Assembly (NCBI GenBank): GCA_963922205.1
Contig: CAWUHX010000120.1
Span: 1-64,000, forward strand
Direction of reading: 5' to 3'
Length of the DNA: 64,000 bases
Origin: Romanomermis culicivorax
Lineage: Eukaryota; Nematoda; Enoplea; Mermithida; Mermithidae
Part shown: piece by piece, positions 36,611-46,869 of the stretch
How positions within the stretch are numbered: the first letter of the stretch is position 1
Layout of the letters: every line of letters begins with the position of its first letter
The notes under the pieces: model-generated
Told to the model about the DNA's origin: nothing
The model's input: only the letters and a program-made list of their open reading frames with translations
Databases searched by the model: none
Program-made: the position numbers and the translations under genes

Positions 36611-37509
36611 GGGCTGTATTGCCGAAAGATGAGTAGACTAAACTTGAAGCAGTATTAAACAATGGAGCAAACTAGGACTATCAAGTCCGGGATTATGTCG
36701 ACTTTGCTCCACTCCTAGTTTGCTCCTCGTTTGCTACGCAGTTTGAATTGCCGAAGAAAGAGCAATCCTGGACTAGGCTTTCCTGGACTAAACTAGACTT
36801 ATTTCTATTTATAGTACACTTGCTGATGTGCGTGGCATGAAATATCGTGGGAACTAGCATGTGTACTATACATACAATAATTATGCATACAAGCAGACAA
36901 AACGAAAGTAGTGTAGTTGTAGTAGTGTCAGTGTGTTATGTTTTGAAATTTGAATAATGTCTGCTGATAAACGATCGTCAAATTTTTCTACTGGAGAAAC
37001 GTTTTTACTAGTTGAGTGTATGGCTCAAAATATTGAAATTCTGGAAAATAAGAAAACTGATGCAGTCTCAAATGGATCAAAAAAGAGAGCTTGGCAAAGA
37101 ATTGCTGAAGTTTTTGAGAAGGATCCTAATTGTCAAGATAAGAATATTCATCAGTTGTAAGTGAAGTGGAAAGGCCACAAAGCGGTATGTTTATTGTAAT
37201 GTCAATTTCATGCACCACATCATTTTCGTGCGCCACATCATTAATCTTCCAAAAACTCAACAGCCTCCATTATTACACGGACTTACTACTGATTTAATAC
37301 TACCCTTATCAGGATTGAAAGAGCGGACTAAATCAGCAATATTTAGGCCTCGTTTGCTCCACTTTCAGTCCACTCATTGTTCAGCAATACCGACGAGGAA
37401 CAAATTTTAATACTGCTCCACTCTTGCGCTAGGTTTGCTACAGGTTTAGTCCGACTTTACTCCTGGACTGCCTTAATACTGGTTTACTCCTCTTTCGGCA
37501 ATACCAGCC
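36611..37509 (+). mobile_element. PIF/Harbinger-type element with a Myb/SANT-like reading frame
   Basis: The ends are inverted repeats: left GGGCTGTATTGCCGAAAGAT, right (reverse complement) GGCTGGTATTGCCGAAAGAG, similarity continuing to about 50 bp. A 3-bp duplication TTA (36608-36610, 37510-37512) flanks it, the hallmark of PIF/Harbinger insertion. Harbinger elements carry a transposase and a separate Myb/SANT-like DNA-binding protein. Only the latter is found here, so the copy is non-autonomous. Internal repeats of a GCTCCACT/GTTTGCTCC block enlarge the arms. Confidence 0.75.
36957..37197 (+). pseudogene. Myb/SANT-like DNA-binding domain of the Harbinger-type element
   Basis: Starts ATG at 36957. 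STGETFLLVECMAQN, KKRAWQRIAEVF and, after a stop, KWKGHK are the helix blocks of the Myb/SANT-like domain that helps Harbinger transposase reach DNA. TAA at 37158-37160 interrupts it between QL and VKWKG; a CAA to TAA change would explain this. The stop also overlaps a perfect donor (GTAAGT), so an intron is an alternative. About 80 residues, the usual domain size. Confidence 0.65.
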
Positions 37510-37512
37510 TTA

Positions 37513-37888
37513 GGTTGCAAGTATCTCTACCATAGTGGGTTAGAAGTGCACTACAAGTACCTATCTAAGATATTTACACCTTCTTTAAATCCCCATTCAA
37601 ATTGTTATACTCAATTTTATCCGGCTTTTAAGCCATTCCCAGCTTTTTTCCATTTCCAATTACCCAGTAGTAAAGTCTTAATCGTGTTACATTTTCCATC
37701 TAGGATTCAATGATTTTCTTTGAAAATAACATGTTCATCAGCAGCTAAAACGAAATCATACTGTGATTTTACAAAAACAATTTTTTATCAGTTGCTCACA
37801 TGAACTGCTGACTTAAATATTCTTTCATTATTATGACCTTTAAGGCTTATCGAATTTTTTTCAAGTCTTTACACATAGGTATATGAAT
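37513..37888. other. No recognised gene
   Basis: AT-rich spacer between the Harbinger-type element and the telomeric array. Nothing seen. Confidence 0.45.
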
Positions 37889-38410
37889 CTATGCCCAAGT
37901 CTAAGCCCACAGCTCAGCCTGAGCCTAACCCCAAGGCTGTGCTTAAGTCTAAGCCTGTGCCTGCACCTAAGACTAAGCCTAAGCCTAAGCCTAAGCCTAC
38001 CCCTGAGCCTAAGCCTAAGCCTAAGCCTAAGCCTAAGCCTAAGCCTAAGCCTAAGCCTAAGCCTAAGCCTAAGCCTAAGCCTAAGCCTAAGCCTAAGCCT
38101 AAGCCTAAGCCTAAGCCTAAGCCTAAGCCTAAGCCTAAGCCTAAGCCTAAGCCTAAGCCTAAGCCTAAGCCTAAGCCTAAGCCTAAGCCTAAGCCTAAGC
38201 CTAAGCCTAAGCCTAAGCCTAAGCCTAAGCCTAAGCCTAAGCCTAAGCCTAAGCCTAAGCCTAAGCCTAAGCCTAAGCCTAAGCCTAAGCCTAAGTCTAA
38301 GACTAGGCCTATGTGCCCATGCCTAAACCTAAGCCAAGCCTAAGTCTGAGGCTAATTATGAGCCTAAGCCTGAGTGTGAGGCTTAGGCTATGCCTAAGCC
38401 TAAGCCTGGG
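37889..38410 (-). repeat. Interstitial telomeric repeat, (TTAGGC)n on the minus strand
   Basis: About 48 uninterrupted copies of GCCTAA from roughly 38007 to 38295, with degenerate copies (AAGTCT, GAGCCT, AACCCC variants) on both sides to 37889 and 38410. TTAGGC is the nematode telomere unit. On the minus strand it would point toward the low-coordinate side. Both flanks are ordinary non-telomeric sequence, so it is interstitial. Long open frames here (Leu-Ser or Lys-Pro dipeptides) are artefacts of the hexamer. Confidence 0.95.
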
Positions 38411-39002
38411 CCTAAAAGCCCATTCATAGTTGCCTTTTCTTGGCAGCATGCAAAGGAACAGAATGCAATCAGCCGAATGTAATTGAACAAAAAGAAAATT
38501 TTTGTTCACTTTCTTTTGTTTGGCAGTTACCACTGCTCGTTTTCGACAATATTGCAATTATTATTTCTGACTGAAAATGGATTTTCAGGCTGAAGAGTTC
38601 AACCTGTTGGTGATCTGTTTTCTTTCGCTCTTTCGAAAAAGGCAAGTATAAATGACCCTTAGGCCTTGCAACATCATAACTTAAAAGTTTATTCAAATTC
38701 AAAATACAACTCCTGAAAACAATAGTCAAACAAGGAACTAATATAGCCAGCAATGCTCATCATTTCGACATTTCGAAACATAAAGCTGTGATGATTGTCA
38801 GTAAACGTGCTGTTTTACTCTGTAGAAGGTTTTTCAATGTCAAATGAAACCAATAGCACATACAAAGTACGTTAAAAATTAGTTGGACGAATGTTTTTAA
38901 TGTGTCCCAAATTGCTGCATGAGTTTAGATAAAGCAATTTTTGATGCATCATTAATAAACTAGTAATTATTGATCCGAAATAAAAAAAACTTGTTAGGGG
39001 CC
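38411..39002. other. No recognised gene
   Basis: Spacer between the telomeric array and the long-TIR element. Nothing identifiable. Confidence 0.45.
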
Positions 39003-39603
39003 ACCACTTGTTATATTTACTTCTCTGCTTAGGTCAGAAGACATCAGCAATATGACTCAAGATACTATCCGCTTGTATCCATCTGACTACTGTAGGTCAC
39101 TCAAAGGAGCTTCCTATTAGTAATCAACTGAACACAGTGCAACAGTTCTTAATCAAAAATAAACATAACCTTCAGTCACTGATAAGTAACTGGAAACTCT
39201 AACTCTCGCAATCGAAGGGCACTCAGGGTCTCCTGAGATGCCTCCTAAAGGCTCATACAAGTACAGAGAACTCACTGCAATAATATCCAAAGGAGCTGGG
39301 GCTTTACCTTGGCTTTGGATCCTGTGTAAGCCGACTTCCGCCTCCACTCACTGCGCGAGTAATATAATTATAAAATGATAAATAATAATAATAATATTAT
39401 TATGCAAATATGTGTGTTGGGCTGTCTATGCTCCCCTTTATTGGATGTAAAAAGAATAATATAAAAAACAAACGTGACTCGCCCATGACACACTGAAAGT
39501 ATGAGAATGATAAACATTCATTTTTTTGGTCGTATCGTGACTTTGTCGATTCACCAATTTTGCATAGATGTGGGAATACTACTACTGTAAGTACATCCCC
39601 AAC
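39003..39603 (+). repeat. Left terminal inverted repeat
   Basis: Matches the reverse complement of 42277-42927, including AAAGCCAAGGTAAAGCCCC and TTTTGCATAGATGTGGGA on the opposite strand. Confidence 0.8.
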
Positions 39604-40683
39604 AACTGATAAGCGGGCCCACAAGGGGACCATGCAGACTACCAGAGAAAAATGGATACCCACACAGAGGAACGACAATCAAGAGTCCCAGTAGAGGTTT
39701 CTCTTTGAATTGGCAACTACAACAGACCAATGTTTGGGTGCAAAGCCCTTCATTTACTTACCATAATACTGATGGAATATATAGAGATATTATTTAAACA
39801 AACAATAATCCTAAAGAAGGTTGTCCTACCACTAAATATTTATGCAAATTCAAAACCAGTTGCTGTGTAAAAGTTTAACTGGTGGGCTCTGGTATAAACC
39901 GAGAAAATAATATATAAAATGTGGAATGATTTCGGCATCATTTTCTCTTCTTTTTTGGGGCTCCATTGCTATGCACATATGTCTGCACCACTGGTCGGCC
40001 ATTGTTGATTTGCATGTCGACTTCCCAATCGTAACTTGAGCAGCAACAAAGTGCCCAACATATAGAAATTCATAATGGAATTATGTCTATTCTTTGGTAG
40101 AGCTCATATTTTTTTGTTCAGTTTTATGTTGTAGAAAAATTTTCCCTCAAGGTTTTATCATTCCATATACGTAGAAATAGAATGTTCTCCTGCTTTGATC
40201 TGTTTAATACATTGCCTCCCAATAAAGTAAATTTGATATTTGTTGATGGTACAGATGGTTAGCTGAACATTCATGACCTAGCTGATTATAGTATACATGA
40301 TGTAGAATGAACTTACCCTGATCAGAAAACACAACAAGCTAAATTCAAATGAATGTGTATTTCTCTGCATAAACATTATATGGTGCAGACCTCCGGAAAA
40401 TTACCATTTAAGAGTGAAAATAAAAAACAGCTTAATAAGTACATATTATTTTTCCGAAAAATCTGACAAACATTATAATGAACAATGCTCAGTGTCAGGA
40501 TATAACTTCTAAAGGTTTTAATGTATTGTATAATTGCTCTTTAATGCACATTGAACAATTTCCATGTGCCCAGATTTCCTGCCATTTTTGGGGCTTTTGA
40601 TCGCCTCATGATTTTTGCCTTTTTTGATTGTTTTCATGTTTTTAAATATTTAATTCTCTGATTTTAACTGATTTTTATATAGC

Positions 40684-40974
40684 TTAATTTGGCACAATGG
40701 AAAAATATTTTAACTTTCGAGTTTTCACAACTAATAACAAATCATGGTAGTACAGTAAGTCAAGCATCATCTTCCCTTTTTTCATAAAATTTGCTTGCAT
40801 GAATCTCTCATTTTCAATAAAGTCTTTATCTAAATTGCACATTTCTAATGGCTGATTAGCTTCAAAATTAGCTTTAAATTTGTTTTCCATATCACTTTTA
40901 ATGTTTGCATCAAATGTGGGGCTTTCATAGAAATCAAATAATGCAACCCTTCCATTTTTAGAAAAGTTTAACAC
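40684..40974 (-). CDS. Unknown open frame inside the long-TIR element
   Basis: 96 codons with coding-like composition (NLDKDFIENERFMQANF), the only sizeable frame in the core. No family recognised and no upstream exon evident. It could be a piece of the element's own protein. Low confidence that it is expressed. Confidence 0.3.
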   Translation of the reverse strand: MLNFSKNGRVALFDFYESPTFDANIKSDMENKFKANFEANQPLEMCNLDKDFIENERFMQANFMKKGKMMLDLLYYHDLLLVVKTRKLKYFSIVPN

Positions 40975-42276
40975 AGCTCAATGTTCATATTTAATCTTGG
41001 ATAAGTTCGACACAACCTAGAAAACATTATATTTGATTCACAAATATTGTCCTCATACTCATAATTAGTGCTACACAAAAGAAACACGCATCATAAGAGA
41101 CAGCAGCAGGCACAAGACAAAAACAACACGAATGATGAAAAACTTACATCACATAGCAGTCTCAGCAGGTTTGAATGTTCTTGAAGCTTTATTTATCCAC
41201 AGAGCCATTGTCAAAATAATGCTTATATTTCCTTAAAGGTTTGTTGCGTAGCAGGCAAGTCCTTGAAATAGTTGTAAATATCCAAATTGTGGCCATTGGG
41301 ATCACTTAGCTTTTAATAGAAGCCTCTTCAGAGCCCAAAAACTTAAAGCAATGTAAAGGATTCTCTTGCATATTCAAAAATTTTGTGATAGATTTTGAAA
41401 GTATTTTGATTTTCGCAAGTTTCAACTATTCCTCAATCTTTAAAACGAACTGCTACCCTCACCAATATGCCATAGATGGAACACTGAGGAATGTTTGTGC
41501 AGGTCCTCCCTTGGGGATTAAAAAAAGGCTCTGGTCTGAAAAGAACTAGTTAGAGCTATTCCTTGGCTAAGCCTCAAAGATGGCGCAACTGTTCATTCAA
41601 CCAGACGTAGCAACAACAAACAGTAAATTACCTTTAACAAGGGGCCTCACAAGGGCTTCTTCAGTCTCCCAGAGACTTCTACTCAGGAGATAAACTTAAT
41701 TGCAGGATCCCTTAAAGATATTCCTGTCACTTGACGTCAGCAAGCATGGGGCGCCTGGGCCTGTTAATAAATGTGATCCATCCTAGGTAAAAATGTTTGA
41801 AAAATCGAATAAGACAGGTGTCCATACTTATCACCAGGGCCTGTGATCATAAATCCAACAGCAACCATGTTCTTGATAGCAGCATCAAAAAATTTCAAGA
41901 CTTAAAAAATTTCTGATGTTCGTTAATTTCTCAGCCAAAAATAATTCAATCGATTCGTGGTTTTGTTTAAAGGATGCACCAGAGTCTCTAGTTTGTGGAT
42001 ATGCGCATTAATTTCCGTTTTTCAACCAAGTATTTATTTTGTATGGCGGCACTGAGGATAAAAATTATAAATTCTTTTCGGCATCAAAAAATTTTTTTTG
42101 TTCCACAGTGTCAAGAGGATGATCCTTTCTCCTTATTTTATTCAGGAAGACTGTACTTGATTTTGTAAGATACCACCCTCAGTATAACGTTTCTTCATTG
42201 AGGGGCTGAAGTGTACCCGGACGAAGAAAACATTTTTTCTGAACTTTGATGGCTAATTGAACATATGCAGAAACTG

Positions 42277-42927
42277 CAAAAATGTTGGTGATGTACTTAC
42301 TGTAGTAGTAATCCCACATCTATGCAAAATTGGTGAATTGAAATTCGACCAAAAATTCGACCAAAAATCGACCAAATTCGACCAAAGATTCGACCAAAAA
42401 GGGCAATGCTGATTATTCTCATACTTTTGTGTATTGTGGGCGAGTCGCGTCCATTTTCTTTATACTATATCTTTTATGCCCAATAAAGGGGAGCATGGAC
42501 AGCCTGACACACACATATTTGAATAATATTATTATTATTATTATTTATCATTTTATTATATTATTACTCGCGCAGTGAGAGGAAGCGGGAGTCATCTTAC
42601 ACGAGATCCAAAGCCAAGGTAAAGCCCCAGCTCCTTTGGATATTACTATAGTGAGTTCTTTGTACTTGTGTGAACCTTTAGGAGGCATCTGGGGAGACCC
42701 TGAGTGCTCTTCGATTGCAAGAGTTAGAGTTTCCAGTTACTTATTAGTGACTGAAGGTTGTGTTTATTTCTGCTTAAGGACTGTTGCACTGTGTTTAGTT
42801 GATTGCTAATAGAAAGCTCCTTTGAGTGACCTACAGCAGTCAGTTGGATACAAGCCGATAGTACTTGAGTCATATTGCTGACATCCTTTGACCTAAGCAG
42901 AGGAGTAAACATAACAAAAACGTGCGA
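42277..42927 (-). repeat. Right terminal inverted repeat
   Basis: Inverted copy of 39003-39603, enlarged by a small tandem insertion at 42342-42400 and a variable ATT run. Confidence 0.8.
42342..42400 (+). repeat. Short tandem ATTCGACCAAAA repeats
   Basis: Five imperfect copies of ATTCGACCAAAA in the right arm, with only one diverged TTTGGTCGTAT copy at the corresponding place in the left arm. The expansion occurred after the arms separated. Confidence 0.7.
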
Positions 42928-43059
42928 CTCAGATAAAAAAATAACACTGAATTTCGCCCAAGTTATTCCAGTCTGAGAATAGTCCATGTTTTTTGCAGGA
43001 CTAGTTAAGGGTTAAGTCGAGGATGTTGGTGAAAGGTTCATTTCGGGATGCCAGGATCA

Positions 43060-43475
43060 AAAAATCCAGATTTTATTCCCTTGCGAAGCCTGCCCCATAG
43101 TTCCCTTCTATGATGTGGCACCCCTATGTCCATTTCCTTGCATGTCCACTTCCCATGGCAACTTTGCCACCAACAGGCTGCCCAACAAAATGGCACGAGA
43201 AGCCAAGGATTTCGGATACTGAATTTGGAAATGTGCTGGCATACCGATCTATGGTTTGCCACCATAACTGAATCTTGGATATCTAGGAAAGAGAAGAGAG
43301 AATTTGGTATTATATTTTATTCACAATTTTTTCCTACTCACAATTGGTGTTACACAGAAAGAACTCAGAGCATAAAACACAGCAGTACATGCTAGACAAA
43401 AACAACAACAATGATGAACAACTTATGCCACATTACAGTATTACCAGTTTTGAATGTTCCGGAAGGTTTGCGCAC
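43060..43475 (+). repeat. Diverged second copy of the long-TIR element core
   Basis: Aligns by eye with parts of 39950-40060 (GCATGTC-ACTTCCCA, CTGCCCAACA) and 41030-41200 (AGACAAAAACAACA-ATGATGAA, TTTTGAATGTTC), same orientation, with the intervening kilobase missing. It starts just outside the right arm. Confidence 0.5.
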
Positions 43476-43544
43476 TATTGTATATGAACTTGTTGATCGA
43501 AGACAAAAAACGACAAATGTTCGCATGTTGTATTTTAAAATGTG

Positions 43545-43997
43545 TGTCGGGACTTTTGGATGAAGGCAGGCAGGAGTTGGGTTCCAGAATTCGTCCTTAA
43601 TGCATGTATTTCCAACACCCACACTTACCCGATTAATTACTTAATTAGCGCACTTATGCCCGACAATGCTTATCCCACAAACTAAGAAAGCCTATTTTCT
43701 TAATTCTTACTTTCTTAAACTTGATGTGAATGAGGAGAGAGTTTTCTCCTGACTTTTACCTAACACAAAACAAAACACTTACGTATAGAAATGAATGGGT
43801 GGGCGTACATACTAGCAGAAAACATATAACATAACCAATGATAAAAACGAACCCAATGCACGCATGCCGAACTTATGCTACAGTAAGACGCCTCTCGATG
43901 GTCCGCATAGCTCGCTCCACTTTGGACTTGCGCGCCTCTTAATACAAATGACAAACTTGGGAAAAATCTTACAAATCGGGGGAAACACACTACAACA
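43545..43997 (-). repeat. Solo LTR, family B
   Basis: 453 bp from TGTCGGGAC to CACTACAACA (plus strand). Closest by eye to the copy at 2957-3461. No clear target duplication. Confidence 0.8.
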
Positions 43998-44216
43998 TGC
44001 AGACTGTCAGTTACAAACTAGTCCTGTGGTTAAGCTGTTCCTCCACTCTAGATCTTTCTGTTACTAGAGTTAGATATAGAACTATGCAATTTGAGCATAT
44101 TTTTCTTATTTTAAAATACATCATTCCAAGTAGACATGTTTTTTTTCTTCAAAAAAGTCATAAGGATCATTTTATTCATGAATTTTCGATCACTGAACTA
44201 ATGAACAAATAAAAAA

Positions 44217-45167
44217 TTAATAAATATCCTCCATTTGCAGACCAAACATTCTCTTCAAATGTGATCTAAATTCATCAGAAAATAATAAAAACATGAAAAA
44301 TAAAGTCGATATATTAACTATTGATAAGGGCCCGGAATAGTGTGCAATCAAAATTTTGATAGAATCAGATTGTAAAATTTTGGTTAATAGAAAATTCAGA
44401 AAATTCGTCGAAGGGTATATTAAAGCATTATAACCGAAAATTTTCATCAATTGTTTATTAAAATGAGCATCATTGTGGAAATTTTGTATTTCATCATTGG
44501 ATACTGTAAACTTGCGTTTTAAAATCTTGATTGTCAAGTACAATAAAATACAAGTATAAGTGGTTACTGTAATGAAATTTGTGGCCAATAACCCGTTGGA
44601 GCTGAATTCCCAATTATAAAGGCCCATCGAACTCCTGGCCGAACAGATGGGCAAGTAAGGTTGCAGGTTACTGTAGTCGTCGAAAAAATTCATAAAGTAG
44701 ATTACTGTAGACAAAACCAATTGAGCATATGGTAGAAATTTACATATTCGAAATGAGCAAGTACCGCCCGACGAATTTTCAACATAGAATAAAGGCCAGG
44801 TTACTGTAGCTAATCTATCCAAGCTAACTATGCACAATGATACTTGGGTATTCATGGAAAAAATAATTTGTAGATTGGAGTAAGGGTGGTACATGAAAGT
44901 CGGCCATATTTCGGGAATCATGAGCATTTCATGGTAGAAATGTTGTGTATGATCTTGGAGCAAAAATAAAGATAATATGCTAACTATTACGTTGACCATT
45001 GGTGATGCTGATAAGAATTTTCGTTTGATCATCAAGTACAAAGTACAAATGCATAAGATACTCTTGATTACTGTTATTAGGATAATTTCGACACTGGCTG
45101 GTTTCGAAGCAGCCAAAATGGTCAAGGATAGGGCTATCAATGAACTGTTGTTGGTGGACATAATCAA
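44217..45167 (-). CDS. Seven-transmembrane receptor, nematode chemoreceptor-like
   Basis: Uninterrupted 316-codon frame starting MIMSTNNSS (N-glycosylation site at the N-terminus). About seven hydrophobic segments. SLDRLATVTWPLFY stands where class A receptors have DRY after helix 3, and NALIYPSTNF recalls the helix 6-7 region. The C-terminus is short with basic residues (RSHLKRMFG). Length and a single exon resemble the large nematode srx/srsx-type chemoreceptor families; I cannot place it in one. It would sit in the plasma membrane and signal through G proteins. The upstream 200 bases are AT-rich and no splice site is needed to explain the frame, but a short 5' exon cannot be excluded. Confidence 0.72.
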   Translation of the reverse strand: MIMSTNNSSLIALSLTILAASKPASVEIILITVIKSILCICTLYLMIKRKFLSASPMVNVIVSILSLFLLQDHTQHFYHEMLMIPEIWPTFMYHPYSNLQIIFSMNTQVSLCIVSLDRLATVTWPLFYVENSSGGTCSFRICKFLPYAQLVLSTVIYFMNFFDDYSNLQPYLPICSARSSMGLYNWEFSSNGLLATNFITVTTYTCILLYLTIKILKRKFTVSNDEIQNFHNDAHFNKQLMKIFGYNALIYPSTNFLNFLLTKILQSDSIKILIAHYSGPLSIVNISTLFFMFLLFSDEFRSHLKRMFGLQMEDIY

Positions 45168-45432
45168 ACACTTTAAAAAAATATTTTACAAAAAAACTTT
45201 AAAAATATTGAATTTCCGTAGAAATATTTAGAAATTTTTACAAAAAAATTTTGTTCTTTGAAAATTTCTCAATCATAATGAACTCTTTTATTTTTTCTCA
45301 ATTTTTAGTTTGTTGTTTTGTTTTTATTCACACTTATTTTTTTATTTCAATTTAATTTTTCTACTTTAGTTTGTGCTTTACTGGAATAATGCAACAATGT
45401 GATAACAATATAATAGATAAATGAATTGAAAT

Positions 45433-46865
45433 TGTCAGGTGCCGATGAATTTCGCCCAACCTCACATGATTCACATCATATTTTTCCATTATGTTTTTCG
45501 CCACATTTTTGTTTTACAGTAACTTACGTTAATTTTGTGTTCCATTTTTATATTTTACATGCAATTTCTGTGTTTACTTTTTGTGTTTCATTTCTGTTTC
45601 ATTTTTGCACTTTATTTCCGTTACAATTTATTATTTTCCTGTTGCACATGTAGACTACGGTATGTAACCCGCTAGTCAGAATTTCCATTAGAGATAAGCT
45701 CTCTGAGCTCATTGCTGTAATTGGAGCACAACATGCACCTCATATCAGTGAAAACTAGCGACGTTTCGCAATGTGAAACGCCTAGTTAGAAATTCTCACT
45801 AGATGAGGTTCATATGTTTAGCATGGAGAGTGAAACTCGCCCCAATGCTTAATGTAGTGAACTGGAAAATGTCTATGTGACCATAGGCATCTTCTGCAGT
45901 GATTTCTGCTGCAGAAGTTAGCTTGGGTGTGTCTTAGCTCCGCACAAGGCATACTGTAGATTAGGGGGCCCTTTAAAAGGGCCTGTTTCATTAATTTTGC
46001 ACTCATTTTTGGGCCTAATCGTCTTTGCGTTTTTATAGCCTGTGGTCCTGCCTTTGCCTGCATCGTTTTTATTATAAATTCACATATTGTGCCTGCGTCG
46101 GCCGCCTCTTCAATAAATTTACATATTAGCCTTAGGTCTCCCTTGCATTGCCAGTTACTGTAACCCAACCTCAGGAGTTTACCCTGTCCCCTGTTGATCG
46201 AGAACCCCCATCGCCTCCCCGAGGAATGTTTTGATATCATCACCCGCCGACTAGCAACTGCCTACCCTCCATGCCAAATTGCTTTCGGATTATCGAACCC
46301 ACTCTCCCCCGCGGTCTGCAGGACCCACGTTTGACCCTTGAACCCGTCACCCAGCGCTGAGTACTTTGAGAAGAGGATTTAGTGAGTCTTCTCAGGGGTT
46401 ATTATCATTGAGGGTATATTTGTGGGAATCCTCCTCAAGCCAGTTTTCCCTTGAGAGTACCCTCAGTTGAGGCAGCCCTTGAACCCTTAAGGTCAAGGCC
46501 AATTAGGGGATTTAGGTTGACAATCGGGTCCCCTACAGTAAGCCATTCCATGAATGGCACAGTCCCTCATTCTCAGTGAATGAGGACTAGGGATTGCCAC
46601 CCCTGACCCTGCCGCGTTGTCCATAATTCTACAGCTGAACCCCAGGACAAGGCCGAGGTACGCCATAGGTTTTCCTGTGGTAGTATCAGCTGGGTTAGGT
46701 TCCCGAAATGAATATATTAACCGAGCCACCAGACGGGGTCACAGCATGCCACTTGCAGTGTCCTGGCCATTTTCCGGAGGAGAATGGTATGGGTTTACCC
46801 ATCAATGTGACTGATCACCAAATTCGTTCAATGTGACATGGCTCCCTATTTCTTTTAATGTGACA
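45433..46865 (+). repeat. Solo LTR, family C (1.43 kb)
   Basis: From TGTCAGGTGCCGATG to TTAATGTGACA, flanked by a 4-bp duplication AAAT (45429-45432 and 46866-46869). Homologous to 19264-20694 (inverted) and 51512-52873. Confidence 0.85.
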
Positions 46866-46869
46866 AAAT

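Larger units (their letters stand above)
39003..42927. mobile_element. 3.9-kb element with about 0.6-kb terminal inverted repeats
   Basis: The two ends are long inverted copies of each other (39003-39603 and 42277-42927) and enclose about 2.7 kb. Outer ends are approximate: ATTTACTTCTCTGCTTAGGT on the left matches the reverse complement of the right. The core has one modest open frame and no recognised transposase. Long arms and a poor core fit a foldback-type or non-autonomous DNA transposon. A palindromic segmental duplication is the alternative. Other arm copies are at 2760-2905 and 21555-21890. Confidence 0.7.

Noticed and set aside
37883-38343. 150-codon frames of Leu-Ser or Lys-Pro repeats
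   Set aside because: Direct translation of the six-base telomere unit; six-base periodicity leaves frames open by chance.
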